From: Alphaproteobacteria bacterium
Lineage (GTDB): Bacteria; Pseudomonadota; Alphaproteobacteria; UBA2136; UBA6156
Reading direction: 5' to 3'
NCBI GenBank assembly: GCA_027485835.1
Contig: JAIXQG010000002.1
Location: 1-64,000, forward strand
Length of the DNA: 64,000 bases
Positions 32,753 through 42,137 of the stretch are shown here, piece by piece (within the stretch, counting starts at the first letter, position 1; each line of letters opens with the position of its first letter). The position numbers and the translations under genes were made by a program. Under the pieces are notes generated by a model. The model made no database searches and was not told where the DNA came from. It saw nothing but the letters and a program-made list of their open reading frames with translations.

Positions 32753-34999
32753 TTAGCTCCAGCCGTAAATCTTCTCCACTCTCAGCATCACTTTCAGCCC
32801 CGAGAGATGCTGAATGAGTTTGTTGAGGTGTTCCTTGCTCTTGATCTCCATTTCGCAACGGATGCTGGTGCTATCGAGGTTACGGTTCTCGGTGGCGATT
32901 TCGATAATATTCGCATCGGCATTGGCAATGGTGCTGGTAATAAGGGCCAGCGCGCCGGGGTCGTTTTTTACATGGAAGCGGAGGCGGCAGATAAACTGGC
33001 GCAGGTCGCCGTGCTCTGCCGTACTGCTCCAACGCACCGGCAACCAACGGTCCGGCTGGTCGACAAACTGCTCCAGATTTTTACAGGTACGCATGTGAAT
33101 GTTAATGCCTTTGCCGGTAGCGATGATACCGACAATATCCTCACCCGGCAGCGGGCTACAGCACTTGGCAAAGTGCACCGACATTCCCGGAGTAATCCCT
33201 TCCAGCCCCACGGCTTCATCGACAATCCGCCCCGCACTTTCTTCGGCCTTGCGCTTGGCCATACGCTCCACGGCTTTTTCGGCCGCTTTGTCGGCGGCCT
33301 TTGCAGGGCTTAACGGTTGCGCTAGCTCAGGCGCCATAATTTCCATAACCTGACGTGGGAACAAGCGCCCCTGCCCCAAAGCTGCAAAAGCATCTTCCAC
33401 GCTCTCTACCTGCTGCACAGGCAGCTTGGTCACAATCTTGGCAAACTCTTTTTCCGTCCAGCTCCAGCCATCGCGACGCGCAGCTTTTTCCAAAATCTCC
33501 CGCCCCAAGCGCACCTGCTCCACACGCTCTTGCTGACGCAGGAAGCGGTTGATGGCCGCGCGCGCGCGGGAGCTCACCACAAACTCGCGCCAGCCGGGGT
33601 TAGGGTGCTGGTGCGGGCTTGTCACAATTTCCACCATGTCGCCGTTTTCCAGCACGCGGCGCAGTGGCACTACACTACCGTTTACCTTGGCAGAGACCGT
33701 TTTGTTACCAAGGTTACTGTGCACGGCATAGGCAAAATCCAGCGGAGTTGCGCCACGCGGCAACTGCACCACATCCCCCTTTGGGGTAAACGCAAAGACA
33801 TTATCGGAGAATAATTCCAGCTTGGCGTTTTCGTAAAATTCCGCCGGATCATCCACGCCCTGCAATTGCTCCACCAAACTCTTCAGCCAGCGGTAAGGGC
33901 TGCTGCGGCTATCATGCGCCGGTCGCGCGGCAAGTTGCGTTTCTTCCGCCTTCACATTCGTGCCTTCGGCCGGCTTATACAGCCAGTGTGCAGCTACACC
34001 GTTTTCGGCAATCTCATGCATTTCCCGCGTACGGATCTGCACTTCCATGCGGTTACCAAACGGCCCCACCACACTGGTGTGCAAGCTTTGGTAGCCGTTG
34101 GGCTTGGGAGCAGAGATATAATCCTTAAAACGGCCCGGAATCGCCTTGAAGCGATCGTGCAGCATACCCAGCACTTCGTAACATTCGCGCTTGGTATCAG
34201 TCACAATCCGGTAGGCTACAATGTCGGTAAGCTGGTCAAATGCCAGGCTTTTCCGCACCATTTTAGTATAAATGCTGTAAATCGCCTTTTCACGCCCACT
34301 CACTTCGGCCTTAATCCCAGCCTTAGTCAGCTCATCCTTGAGCACCGCCGTGACGCGTCCTACCAGATCATCCTGCTCGCGCCAGTCGGCCATGCGGCGG
34401 GTAATAGCCGTGTACTCATCTGGTTCCAGAATCTGGAACGCCAAGTCTTCCAGCTCGGCCTTCAAGGCGTGCAAGCCAATACGGTCGGCAAGCTGGGCAT
34501 AAATGTCCATCGTCTCGCGAGCAATCCGACGCTTCTTTTGCTCGTTACTAAACGCCCCCAGCGTGCGCATATTATGCACGCGGTCGGCCAGCTTGATGAG
34601 CAGAACACGAATATCTTTGCTCATCGCCAGCAGCAATTTGCGGAAGTTTTCAGCCTGCTCTACGGCCTTATCTTCAAATGAAATTTTGGAAAGCTTCGTC
34701 ACGCCTTCGGTAAGGTCCGCAACCTCTTGTCCAAATAATCCTTTTATTTCATCGTAAGTTGAAAGCGTATCTTCAAGCGTATCATGAAGTAAACCTACGG
34801 CAATGCTGGCATCATCAAGCTGCAAGTCAGCCAAAATACCGGCCACTGCCAACGGGTGTACCAAGTAAGGCTGGCCACTGGCACGCTTCTGGTTACCATG
34901 GGCTTTCATACTATATACATAGGCACGGTTAATAAGGCCCACATCAGCCTTCGGGTTATAGGCCCGCACCTTTTCAATCAACTCATACTGGCGAATCAT
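32753..34999 (-). CDS. rsh: Bifunctional (p)ppGpp synthetase/hydrolase, Rel/SpoT homologue
   Basis: Stringent-response enzyme. Domains in order: HD hydrolase (HGNQKRASGQPYLVHPLAVA and the intact HDTLEDT motif, about residues 35-80), nucleotidyltransferase with the RFKD motif (GRFKDYISAPKPNGYQSLHT), TGS (FTPKGDVVQLPRGATPLDFA), and a C-terminal ACT domain (RLRFHVKNDPGALALITSTI). The intact HD motif and RFKD rather than an EFDD-type sequence indicate both hydrolysis and synthesis. At 748 residues it has normal length, and it is probably the single long Rel enzyme of the cell. Confidence 0.96.
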   Translation of the reverse strand: MIRQYELIEKVRAYNPKADVGLINRAYVYSMKAHGNQKRASGQPYLVHPLAVAGILADLQLDDASIAVGLLHDTLEDTLSTYDEIKGLFGQEVADLTEGVTKLSKISFEDKAVEQAENFRKLLLAMSKDIRVLLIKLADRVHNMRTLGAFSNEQKKRRIARETMDIYAQLADRIGLHALKAELEDLAFQILEPDEYTAITRRMADWREQDDLVGRVTAVLKDELTKAGIKAEVSGREKAIYSIYTKMVRKSLAFDQLTDIVAYRIVTDTKRECYEVLGMLHDRFKAIPGRFKDYISAPKPNGYQSLHTSVVGPFGNRMEVQIRTREMHEIAENGVAAHWLYKPAEGTNVKAEETQLAARPAHDSRSSPYRWLKSLVEQLQGVDDPAEFYENAKLELFSDNVFAFTPKGDVVQLPRGATPLDFAYAVHSNLGNKTVSAKVNGSVVPLRRVLENGDMVEIVTSPHQHPNPGWREFVVSSRARAAINRFLRQQERVEQVRLGREILEKAARRDGWSWTEKEFAKIVTKLPVQQVESVEDAFAALGQGRLFPRQVMEIMAPELAQPLSPAKAADKAAEKAVERMAKRKAEESAGRIVDEAVGLEGITPGMSVHFAKCCSPLPGEDIVGIIATGKGINIHMRTCKNLEQFVDQPDRWLPVRWSSTAEHGDLRQFICRLRFHVKNDPGALALITSTIANADANIIEIATENRNLDSTSIRCEMEIKSKEHLNKLIQHLSGLKVMLRVEKIYGWS

Positions 35000-35157
35000 A
35001 TGAAAACAGTGTGGCGCGGCATAAGCTTAAAAACAAGAGTGTGGTTGCTTTTGGCTTATGTTTTGTCATGGGGGTGTAACTTCATGGAACTGGAAACGAT
35101 CAAAATAATTAAGCAAAGGACTTCCTTCATTTTGATTTACGTGCAACAAATAGTCCC

Positions 35158-38121
35158 ATGTCGAAATCGCATCCTGTCGAAACAGCCGTTACCCCCACCA
35201 GCCACCTGATTATTAAGGGGGCGCGTGAGCATAATTTAAAGAACGTGAGCCTTACGATACCCAAGCGCACGCTTTCTGTGATCACCGGAGTGTCGGGTAG
35301 CGGGAAATCGTCCCTTGCCTTTGATACTATCTATGCCGAGGGCCAACGCCGTTATGTGGAGAGCCTTTCGGCCTATGCGCGGCAGTTTTTGGAATTGAAT
35401 AACAAACCGGATGTGGACCGGATTGACGGCTTGGCACCCGCCATTGCGATTGAGCAAAAGACTACCAGCAAAAACCCGCGCAGCACCGTGGGCACCATTA
35501 CCGAAATTTACGATTATCTGCGCCTGCTTTATGCCAATGCGGGTGTAGCCCACTGCCCCAACCACCCGGATATTGAAATTACCGCGCAAACCATTCAGCA
35601 AATGGTGGACCACATTCTGGCATGGCCTGCTGGAACCAAGCTGATGATTATGGCGCCGGTGGTGCGGGGGCGTAAGGGAGAGTATGTGAAGGAGCGCCAA
35701 CAATGGCAGGCGATGGGTTATACCCGCGCCGAAATTGACGGTGAACTTGTAGAGCTGAGTGAGCCGGTGAAACTGGTAAAGAATGAAAAACACGATATTT
35801 CCTTAGTAATTGACCGGTTGGTGTTGAAAAGTGGTGAGGAAAATACCGCGATTGCGACTCGCCTTGCCGATAGTTTGGCGACTGCCCTGAAAATGGCGGA
35901 AGGCTTGGCGGAAGTAGTGCGTTTGGACGTGCAAGGTGACGACGCCCGCAAGTTGTTTAGTGAGAAACACAGCTGCCCGTTGTGCGGCCATGCAACCCAG
36001 CTCGAACCGCGTCTTTTTAGCTTCAACAGCCCGTTTGGGGCGTGCCAGACGTGTGATGGGTTGGGAGAAGTTATCTTTTTTAGCCCGGATTTAGTGGTGC
36101 CGGATGAGGATTTAACGTTAAATCAGGGTGCGGTGCACCCATGGCGGGAAAAGGTTGGCAAAGAGGGATTTCAGTTAGGAAAAACAGGTGGTTACTACGT
36201 TAAACCCCTCGCCCGTCATTATGGTTTTAGCCCGGATACACCTTGGAAGAAACTGCCTGAAAACATTAAGGAAATGATTCTGCACGGCAGTGGTCAGGAG
36301 AAAATTGAGTTCAAATTTGAGGGTGGAAAGTCAACATTTTCAACACGAAAGACCTTTGACGGGGTTATTGATATACTGCGTCGCCGCTGGGAGGAAAGCA
36401 CAAACCCCTATGCGCGGGAGGATTTAAACCGTTATCGCGCTGCGAAGCCCTGCGAAACGTGTAAAGGTGCAAGACTGAATAGCTCGGCGCTGGCTGTGAC
36501 CGTGGGAGAGAAGACGATTCACGATTACACGCAAATGTCGATAAACTCGGCGCTAAATTTCACGGAATATTTGCAAAGCCACCTTACCGGAGCCGCAGAA
36601 CAAATTTCTACGCCGATTTTGCGCGAAATAAATGCACGTTTGGGCTTTTTAAACCACGTCGGGCTGAATTATTTGTCGCTTGAGCGCACCGCAGGCACCC
36701 TTTCCGGTGGCGAAGCGCAGCGAATTCGCCTTGCTTCTCAGATAGGTAGCGGCCTTACAGGGGTGCTGTATGTGCTGGATGAACCGAGCATTGGCTTGCA
36801 CCAACGCGACAACACAAGGCTACTGGAAACCCTTGTAAAGCTTAGGGATTTGGACAATACCGTGCTGGTGGTTGAGCACGATGAGGATGCGATACGCATG
36901 GCCGACTTTGTGGTGGACATGGGGCCCAAGGCCGGTGTGCACGGGGGTGAGGTTGTGGCATTTGGCAAGGTGGATGACCTGATAGCCGAGCCGCGCAGCA
37001 TTACCGGCCAGTTTTTAAGCGGGAAGCGCAAAATTAACGTTCCTGCCAAGCGCCGCCCCACAGATGCGAGCCGCCAGATTAGTGTGCATGGCGCACAGGG
37101 GAATAACCTGCGGAACGTGACCGTGAACTTCCCCGTGGGCGTGATGACCTGCGTGACGGGTGTTTCCGGTAGCGGAAAGTCGACCTTGGTGATGGACACC
37201 CTACACCATGCGCTGGCGGCACGCCTGAACGGCAGCAAGGAGCAGCCCGCCAAGCACAGCAAGATTACCGGGCTGGAGCACATTGATAAGCTGGTGAACA
37301 TCGACCAGTCTCCGATTGGGCGCACCCCGCGCAGCAACCCCGCGACTTATACTGGTATTTACGGACCGATACGGGATTGGTACGCCGCCCTACCCGAGAG
37401 CAAGGCGCGTGGTTATGGCCCCGGGCGTTTCAGCTTCAACGTCAAGGGCGGGCGCTGCGAGGCGTGCGAGGGCGACGGCGTGATTAAAGTGGAAATGCAC
37501 TTTTTGCCGGACGTGTATGTGCCGTGCGAGGTGTGCAAGGGCAAACGCTTTAACCGCGAGACGCTGGAAGTGTTGTTCAAGGGTAAATCCATTGCCGATG
37601 TGCTGGATATGAATGTGGCGGAGGCTTACAGCTTCTTCTCCGGTGTGCCGCGCCTCGCCAAACAGTTGAAGACTTTGGACGATGTTGGGCTTGGGTATAT
37701 TAAGTTGGGGCAGAACGCGACGACCCTTTCCGGTGGCGAAGCCCAGCGCGTGAAGCTGGCTAAGGAGCTGACCAAGATTGCCACCGGCCGTACGCTGTAC
37801 ATTCTGGACGAGCCGACCACGGGCCTGCACTTTGCGGACATCGACCAGTTGCTGAAAGTGCTGCACCGCCTTGTGGATGCCGGTAACACGATGGTGATTA
37901 TCGAGCACAACCTTGACGTGATTAAGACCGCGGACTGGATTATCGATATCGGACCCGAAGGTGGGAACGGCGGTGGGCAATTGGTGGCGGAAGGTTTGCC
38001 GGAAGATGTAGTGAAGGTGAGCGGCAGCTTTACCGGCCAGTTCTTGAAGCCTTTATTGAGAGCTAAACCGGCACCGAAGGAGCCGGAGGCGAAGGTTAAG
38101 AAGGCCAAAAAGGCGGCTTAG
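35158..38121 (+). CDS. uvrA: Excinuclease ABC subunit A
   Basis: DNA damage sensor of nucleotide-excision repair. Two ABC ATPase modules are visible: Walker [21 protein letters not shown] near residue 45 and [15 protein letters not shown] near 665. Signatures [20 protein letters not shown] and [20 protein letters not shown] are each followed by a LDEP box. Zinc-finger cysteine pairs are in [19 protein letters not shown] and [15 protein letters not shown]...CEVC. It is 987 residues with a Lys/Ala-rich tail. No recognisable LexA-type box or strong ribosome site was found in the 158-base gap from rsh. Confidence 0.97.
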   Translation: MSKSHPVETAVTPTSHLIIKGAREHNLKNVSLTIPKRTLSVITGVSGSGKSSLAFDTIYAEGQRRYVESLSAYARQFLELNNKPDVDRIDGLAPAIAIEQKTTSKNPRSTVGTITEIYDYLRLLYANAGVAHCPNHPDIEITAQTIQQMVDHILAWPAGTKLMIMAPVVRGRKGEYVKERQQWQAMGYTRAEIDGELVELSEPVKLVKNEKHDISLVIDRLVLKSGEENTAIATRLADSLATALKMAEGLAEVVRLDVQGDDARKLFSEKHSCPLCGHATQLEPRLFSFNSPFGACQTCDGLGEVIFFSPDLVVPDEDLTLNQGAVHPWREKVGKEGFQLGKTGGYYVKPLARHYGFSPDTPWKKLPENIKEMILHGSGQEKIEFKFEGGKSTFSTRKTFDGVIDILRRRWEESTNPYAREDLNRYRAAKPCETCKGARLNSSALAVTVGEKTIHDYTQMSINSALNFTEYLQSHLTGAAEQISTPILREINARLGFLNHVGLNYLSLERTAGTLSGGEAQRIRLASQIGSGLTGVLYVLDEPSIGLHQRDNTRLLETLVKLRDLDNTVLVVEHDEDAIRMADFVVDMGPKAGVHGGEVVAFGKVDDLIAEPRSITGQFLSGKRKINVPAKRRPTDASRQISVHGAQGNNLRNVTVNFPVGVMTCVTGVSGSGKSTLVMDTLHHALAARLNGSKEQPAKHSKITGLEHIDKLVNIDQSPIGRTPRSNPATYTGIYGPIRDWYAALPESKARGYGPGRFSFNVKGGRCEACEGDGVIKVEMHFLPDVYVPCEVCKGKRFNRETLEVLFKGKSIADVLDMNVAEAYSFFSGVPRLAKQLKTLDDVGLGYIKLGQNATTLSGGEAQRVKLAKELTKIATGRTLYILDEPTTGLHFADIDQLLKVLHRLVDAGNTMVIIEHNLDVIKTADWIIDIGPEGGNGGGQLVAEGLPEDVVKVSGSFTGQFLKPLLRAKPAPKEPEAKVKKAKKAA

Positions 38122-38130
38122 TACAGACGT

Positions 38131-38163
38131 AAAAAAGGGACTGGTACATCTAGTCCCTTTTTA
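38131..38163 (+). terminator. Intrinsic terminator after uvrA
   Basis: AAAAAAGGGACT pairs with AGTCCCTTTTT around loop GGTACATCT. The symmetric A and T tracts make it work for uvrA on plus and for the convergent gene ending at 38172 on minus. Confidence 0.88.
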
Positions 38164-38171
38164 TAGATTGC

Positions 38172-38660
38172 TTACTCAGCGGGGGCGTAGATTTCCGAGC
38201 CCATGTGGAGGGGTTTGCCGTCGAAGCAGAGGAAGCGCATGCCCCGGCTGCCGTCGGCCTTCACAATCACCTTGATTTGCTGGTGTTTGACGCCGAGGTC
38301 CGAGCAGTCGCGTTGGGCGTCTCCCCATGGCGTTTTGTTGGTGGCGTTGGAAAGTTTTTCGGTCAGTTGCTTTTGCGCGGCGTTGATGTTTTGCAGCTGG
38401 GTGTTTTGCAGGCGCTGCATTTCATCGGTCACGTTCTGCGACTTGGCGTTGGAGGCTTGCACGTCCTTCGCCAAGGCGTCATTCGCGCGTTGTAAGCTGC
38501 GCACTTGGCTCTGCAGGTCTTCTACCTGGCTTTGCAGTTTACCGAGCAGAAGCTCGTAGCGAGAGGCTTGCAGGCTGGCTTCGCGCACCGCGCGGGCGTT
38601 GTCTTGGGCCATAACAGGTAGAGCGAGCAGCGCGAACGCAAAAATCAGGAGAATACGCAT
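38172..38660 (-). CDS. Exported coiled-coil protein of unknown function
   Basis: A 162-residue protein with a signal peptide (MRILLIFAFALLALPVMAQ). A long coiled coil follows (about residues 30-115: LLLGKLQSQVEDLQSQVRSL, NVTDEMQRLQNTQLQNINAA), then a short C-terminal domain with two cysteines (RDCSDLG and RFLCFDG) that may form a disulfide. The N-terminal part recalls the trimerising coil of CpoB/YbgF, but no TPR repeats follow. It is expected in the periplasm. It is convergent with uvrA and monocistronic. Confidence 0.65.
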   Translation of the reverse strand: MRILLIFAFALLALPVMAQDNARAVREASLQASRYELLLGKLQSQVEDLQSQVRSLQRANDALAKDVQASNAKSQNVTDEMQRLQNTQLQNINAAQKQLTEKLSNATNKTPWGDAQRDCSDLGVKHQQIKVIVKADGSRGMRFLCFDGKPLHMGSEIYAPAE

Positions 38661-38748
38661 GGCAAATGTCCTTTGGCTTCTTTTGACTGAGTGTAGCGTG
38701 TTGGGCAGCGTTTGTGGTTACTCTGCCCGCGCTATGGGCAGTATTTCG

Positions 38749-39510
38749 TTAGAAGAAATTGGCGGCCTTGGCCAGCATGGCGATGGCGAGAACAGTGACT
38801 ACGGCTTTGAAGATGATATCGAAAACGTGTGACGACATCTTCTTCATGAGCACCACGCCCACAAACGTGCCGAGGAGCCCCATGCACACCATGGGGATGA
38901 TGAGCGGCAGGTAGGGCCCGAAGACGAAGCCTGCCAGCCCGAACACAAGCATTTTGAGGATATGCTGGCAGAGCATGATGAAGCTTTGGTCGGCCAGTAC
39001 GGCTTCCTTAGGCAGCCCGCCACGGCGGCGGATAGCGCTGAACAGCACGCCTGCCGCGCCGATAAGGATGGTGACCATGCTGATCAGGATCGCCATGATG
39101 GCCGTGCGGACATCCGGATTGAGGCGATTAAGGAACGGGATAGACAGAGGTTTTTTGGGTTTGGGTGCCCAGATGAGGTAAAGCAAGCCGAGGCCGAGCA
39201 AGAGCTGCATGGCGTTGTCGTTGAGGTTGACCGCAACCGGCCCCGCCAGCAAAGCTCCGAGAACGCTGCCGACACCAGCGATGCCCACAAAGCGCCAGTC
39301 GACATGCTTAAAGAGTAACACGCCCCGCAGGCCGTTTTGCAGGAACATGACCGCGCCGTGCAACGGAATGACGGCGGTGCCAGGCAGAACGAGGCCCATG
39401 AGGCCTAAAAGCAAAATGCCGCCCCCTGCCCCGCTCACCGCCGTGATGATGGCGGTGAAGAACGTGGTGGGTACCAGCCACCAGTGGGACAGCAGGACGG
39501 CGATATCCAT
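38749..39510 (-). CDS. TauE/SafE (TSUP) family membrane transporter
   Basis: A 253-residue permease with about seven or eight membrane helices. It shows the family repeats in each half: TTFFTAIITAVSGAGGGILL near the N terminus and LISMVTILIGAAGVLFSAIR in the middle. TSUP proteins export sulfite, sulfoacetate or related anions, and the substrate here is not predictable. It starts three bases after sod and is probably co-transcribed with it. Confidence 0.82.
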   Translation of the reverse strand: MDIAVLLSHWWLVPTTFFTAIITAVSGAGGGILLLGLMGLVLPGTAVIPLHGAVMFLQNGLRGVLLFKHVDWRFVGIAGVGSVLGALLAGPVAVNLNDNAMQLLLGLGLLYLIWAPKPKKPLSIPFLNRLNPDVRTAIMAILISMVTILIGAAGVLFSAIRRRGGLPKEAVLADQSFIMLCQHILKMLVFGLAGFVFGPYLPLIIPMVCMGLLGTFVGVVLMKKMSSHVFDIIFKAVVTVLAIAMLAKAANFF

Positions 39511-39513
39511 TCC

Positions 39514-40134
39514 TTAAAGAGCGAAGCGCGGGCTGGCTTTTTTGCCGAAGCAGGCGATGGTACGCTCTTCCACGACATCCCAGTTCACGTTGGCCATGAA
39601 GGCGTCGATATACTTCATGCGCTCGGTCGGGGCGTAGTCTATCAGGAAGGCGTGCTCCCAGACGTCGCAGCTGAGAAGAATTTGGAAGCCGGGCATGTGG
39701 CCTTCGCTATGCATCTCGATGAAGTGGTTGTTCACGTCGCCGGTGATGGGGTCCATGTAGCAAATGGCATGGCCGACACCGCGAGTGGTGGCGGTGGCGA
39801 TGAAGTCGGCTTTCCATTTCTCGAAGCTGCCGAATTTGCCGGAGACCAGCTTTTTGAATTCGGCGGCGGAGGCGTCGGACACGCCGGCCTTGAGGTTGGC
39901 GAAGTAGTAGTCGTGTACCAGCATACCGCACATTTCGAAGCCGAAGCGGCGCTTGCGGTCGAGGTAGAGCGGTGTGGTGCCTTCGCCTTTTTCGCGGAGG
40001 TCGGCCAGTTGCTTCATCAGGTTGTTGGTTTGCGTGACGTAGCCTTCGTAGAGCTTCCAGTGCTCGTCGATTTGTTTATCGGAAATGCCGATGAGGCCGG
40101 AGGGCTTAAATTCGAGGCGGGCGGAGTAGGTCAT
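39514..40134 (-). CDS. sodB: Superoxide dismutase, Fe/Mn family (divergent)
   Basis: The 206-residue protein keeps the four metal ligands of Fe/Mn-SOD in the expected order: His in IDEHWKLYEGYV, His in MLVHDYYF, and Asp and His in CDVWEHAFLIDY. It also retains GKFGSFEKWKADFIATA and the Trp before the final acid pair. Around these, the sequence departs from standard SodB/SodA (for example LIGISDKQID at the N terminus). Metal preference cannot be read from the sequence. No signal peptide is present. It follows secF by 28 bases. Confidence 0.85.
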   Translation of the reverse strand: MTYSARLEFKPSGLIGISDKQIDEHWKLYEGYVTQTNNLMKQLADLREKGEGTTPLYLDRKRRFGFEMCGMLVHDYYFANLKAGVSDASAAEFKKLVSGKFGSFEKWKADFIATATTRGVGHAICYMDPITGDVNNHFIEMHSEGHMPGFQILLSCDVWEHAFLIDYAPTERMKYIDAFMANVNWDVVEERTIACFGKKASPRFAL

Positions 40135-40162
40135 GATGTTTTCCTTTCATTGATCCTAGGGG

Positions 40163-41125
40163 TTAACTTTTCTTGGAGGATTTCGTTTCCACTTTGGCGG
40201 ATGCGGCATCATCGTTAGCCATTTTGCGGTACCATTCTTCCAGTGCCAGCAACGCCGAGCTGCTGACGAAAATGCTGGAGTAAGTACCGAGGGCGACACC
40301 GATGATGAGGATACGGGAGAAATCGTGAACCGCCTCGCCACCCCAGAGGAAGAGGCACCAGAGCACGAGGAAGACCGAACCGCCGGTCATGATGGTACGG
40401 CCAAGTGTTTGGTTGACCGAGAGGTTGATGACCTCGCGCAGTGGGCGGTTGGGATATTTGCGGCGGTTGTCGCGTACGCGGTCGAAAATCACGATGGTTT
40501 CGTTTAGCGAGTAGCCGATGAGCGTGAGGATAGCTGCCAGAGCCGTGAGCGTGACCTCGGTCTTCATGATGGCGACGATGCCGATGGTGAGGATAACGTC
40601 GTGCGAGAGGGCGAGCACGGCGCCGAGGCCGTAGCGGAGCTCGAAACGGGCCCAGACATAAATCAGAATGGCGGTGATGCTCATCAGCATGGCGAGCATA
40701 CCTTTCATGCGGAGTTCTTCTCCCACTTGCGGGCCGACGAATTCGACACGGCGGAGCTCGGCGCCGCCGGCGGCTTTGCTGAGGCCAGCCATCACGCTGT
40801 TTTCAGCCTCGGCCGTTTGGGTGGCCGGAATGTTACCGGGCAGACGGATGAGATAGACATCGTCGGCGCCGTATTGCTGGATGACGGAGCCTTCAAAGCC
40901 CGCTTCTTCGGTCACGGCGCGAACCTCGGCGACGCTGATAGGCTTGGCCAGCTTGGCTTCCACCATTTTACCACCGACGAAGTCAATACCATAGTTGAGG
41001 CCGATCATGGCCAGCAGAACAAAGGTGGCGGCGACCATGGCGGCACTGCTCCAGAGCCAGAAGGCACGGAGATGCATGAAGTCGAAATGCGGAACTTTGT
41101 CGAAGGGACGGATGGGGAAACGCAT
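40163..41125 (-). CDS. secF: Protein translocase subunit SecF
   Basis: Proton-driven accessory subunit that completes Sec export. The 320-residue protein has the first-helix motif GLNYGIDFVGGKMVEAKL, a periplasmic domain, and the RND-type signature SLNETIVIFDRVRDNRRKYP. Six membrane helices are predicted. It is unusual in being separated from secD by a terC gene, with only five bases between terC and secF. Confidence 0.96.
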   Translation of the reverse strand: MRFPIRPFDKVPHFDFMHLRAFWLWSSAAMVAATFVLLAMIGLNYGIDFVGGKMVEAKLAKPISVAEVRAVTEEAGFEGSVIQQYGADDVYLIRLPGNIPATQTAEAENSVMAGLSKAAGGAELRRVEFVGPQVGEELRMKGMLAMLMSITAILIYVWARFELRYGLGAVLALSHDVILTIGIVAIMKTEVTLTALAAILTLIGYSLNETIVIFDRVRDNRRKYPNRPLREVINLSVNQTLGRTIMTGGSVFLVLWCLFLWGGEAVHDFSRILIIGVALGTYSSIFVSSSALLALEEWYRKMANDDAASAKVETKSSKKS

Positions 41126-41130
41126 GAGAA

Positions 41131-42111
41131 TTAGTCCTTACGGGTTTTGATCAGGCTGTACACCACGCCGGTTGTGAGGATGGCGAGTGTGATGGAAAGG
41201 CTTACAGCGGGCGGGATTTTAGCAAGGCCCAGCATATCGGCGATGAACATTTTGCTCCCGATAAAGATGAGCAGAATGGACAGCGCGTACTTCAGATACG
41301 CGAAGCGCTCCATCATGGCCGACAGCGCGAAGTACAGAGAACGCAGGCCGAGGATGGCGAAGATATTGCTGGTGAAGACGATGAACGGGTCGGTGGTGAT
41401 GGCGAAAATCGCGGGGACGCTATCGACGGCAAACAGTACGTCGGCCAGCTCCACCAGAATCAGCGCCACCATCAGCGGCGTCATGTAATAGGCCATGCGG
41501 CCGGTGTTGGCGTCTTTCAGCTTCACGAAGAAGTGGTTGCCGTGAAGCTTGTTGGTGACGCGTCCGTACTTTTTAAGGAATGCAAACACCGGGTTGTTCG
41601 CGAGGTCGGCTTCCGACTCTTCCTTACTGAGCAGCATTTTGACACCGGTGAAGATGAGGAACGCCGCGAAGAGGTAGAGAATTTCGTGGAAGTTTTGGAC
41701 TACGGCGGCGCCGACACCAATCATGATACCGCGCAGCAGCAGCACCCCGAGAATGCCCCAAAACAGCACGCGGTGCTGGTATTGGCGCGGGATTTTGAAG
41801 TAGCCGAGAATCATGGCGATGACGAAGACGTTGTCCATGGAGAGGCTGAGTTCCACCACGTAGCCGGTGTAGAATTCAAGAGCGCGGGCCGAGCCGAGCT
41901 CGTACCACACCCAGCCGCCGAACAGGGTGGCGAGGAAGGCGTAGCCGCAGGTGGCGTAGATGCTTTCTTTAGCGCTAATGACATGGCCTTTTTCGCCGTG
42001 CTCGCGGTGGAGAACCTTCAGGTCAATAAACAGCAGCACCAGAACGAGTGTGAGGAAGCTGGCCCACATCCAGAGCGGATGGCCCATCCAGAGACTCATC
42101 AAAATATCCAT
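41131..42111 (-). CDS. TerC-family membrane protein located between secD and secF
   Basis: A 326-residue integral membrane protein with the TerC signatures GYVVELSLSMDNVFVIAMIL and LVELADVLFAVDSVPAIFAI, whose acidic residues in helices are proposed metal ligands, and SNIFAILGLRSLYFALSAMM. TerC proteins export metal ions, notably manganese, and in Bacillus they have been tied to metal loading of secreted proteins at the Sec translocon. Its placement inside the secDF operon, 26 bases after secD and five before secF, fits such a role; this link is inference. Confidence 0.9.
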   Translation of the reverse strand: MDILMSLWMGHPLWMWASFLTLVLVLLFIDLKVLHREHGEKGHVISAKESIYATCGYAFLATLFGGWVWYELGSARALEFYTGYVVELSLSMDNVFVIAMILGYFKIPRQYQHRVLFWGILGVLLLRGIMIGVGAAVVQNFHEILYLFAAFLIFTGVKMLLSKEESEADLANNPVFAFLKKYGRVTNKLHGNHFFVKLKDANTGRMAYYMTPLMVALILVELADVLFAVDSVPAIFAITTDPFIVFTSNIFAILGLRSLYFALSAMMERFAYLKYALSILLIFIGSKMFIADMLGLAKIPPAVSLSITLAILTTGVVYSLIKTRKD

Positions 42112-42137
42112 AACTATGTAACCTTCTTATCTTCTTT

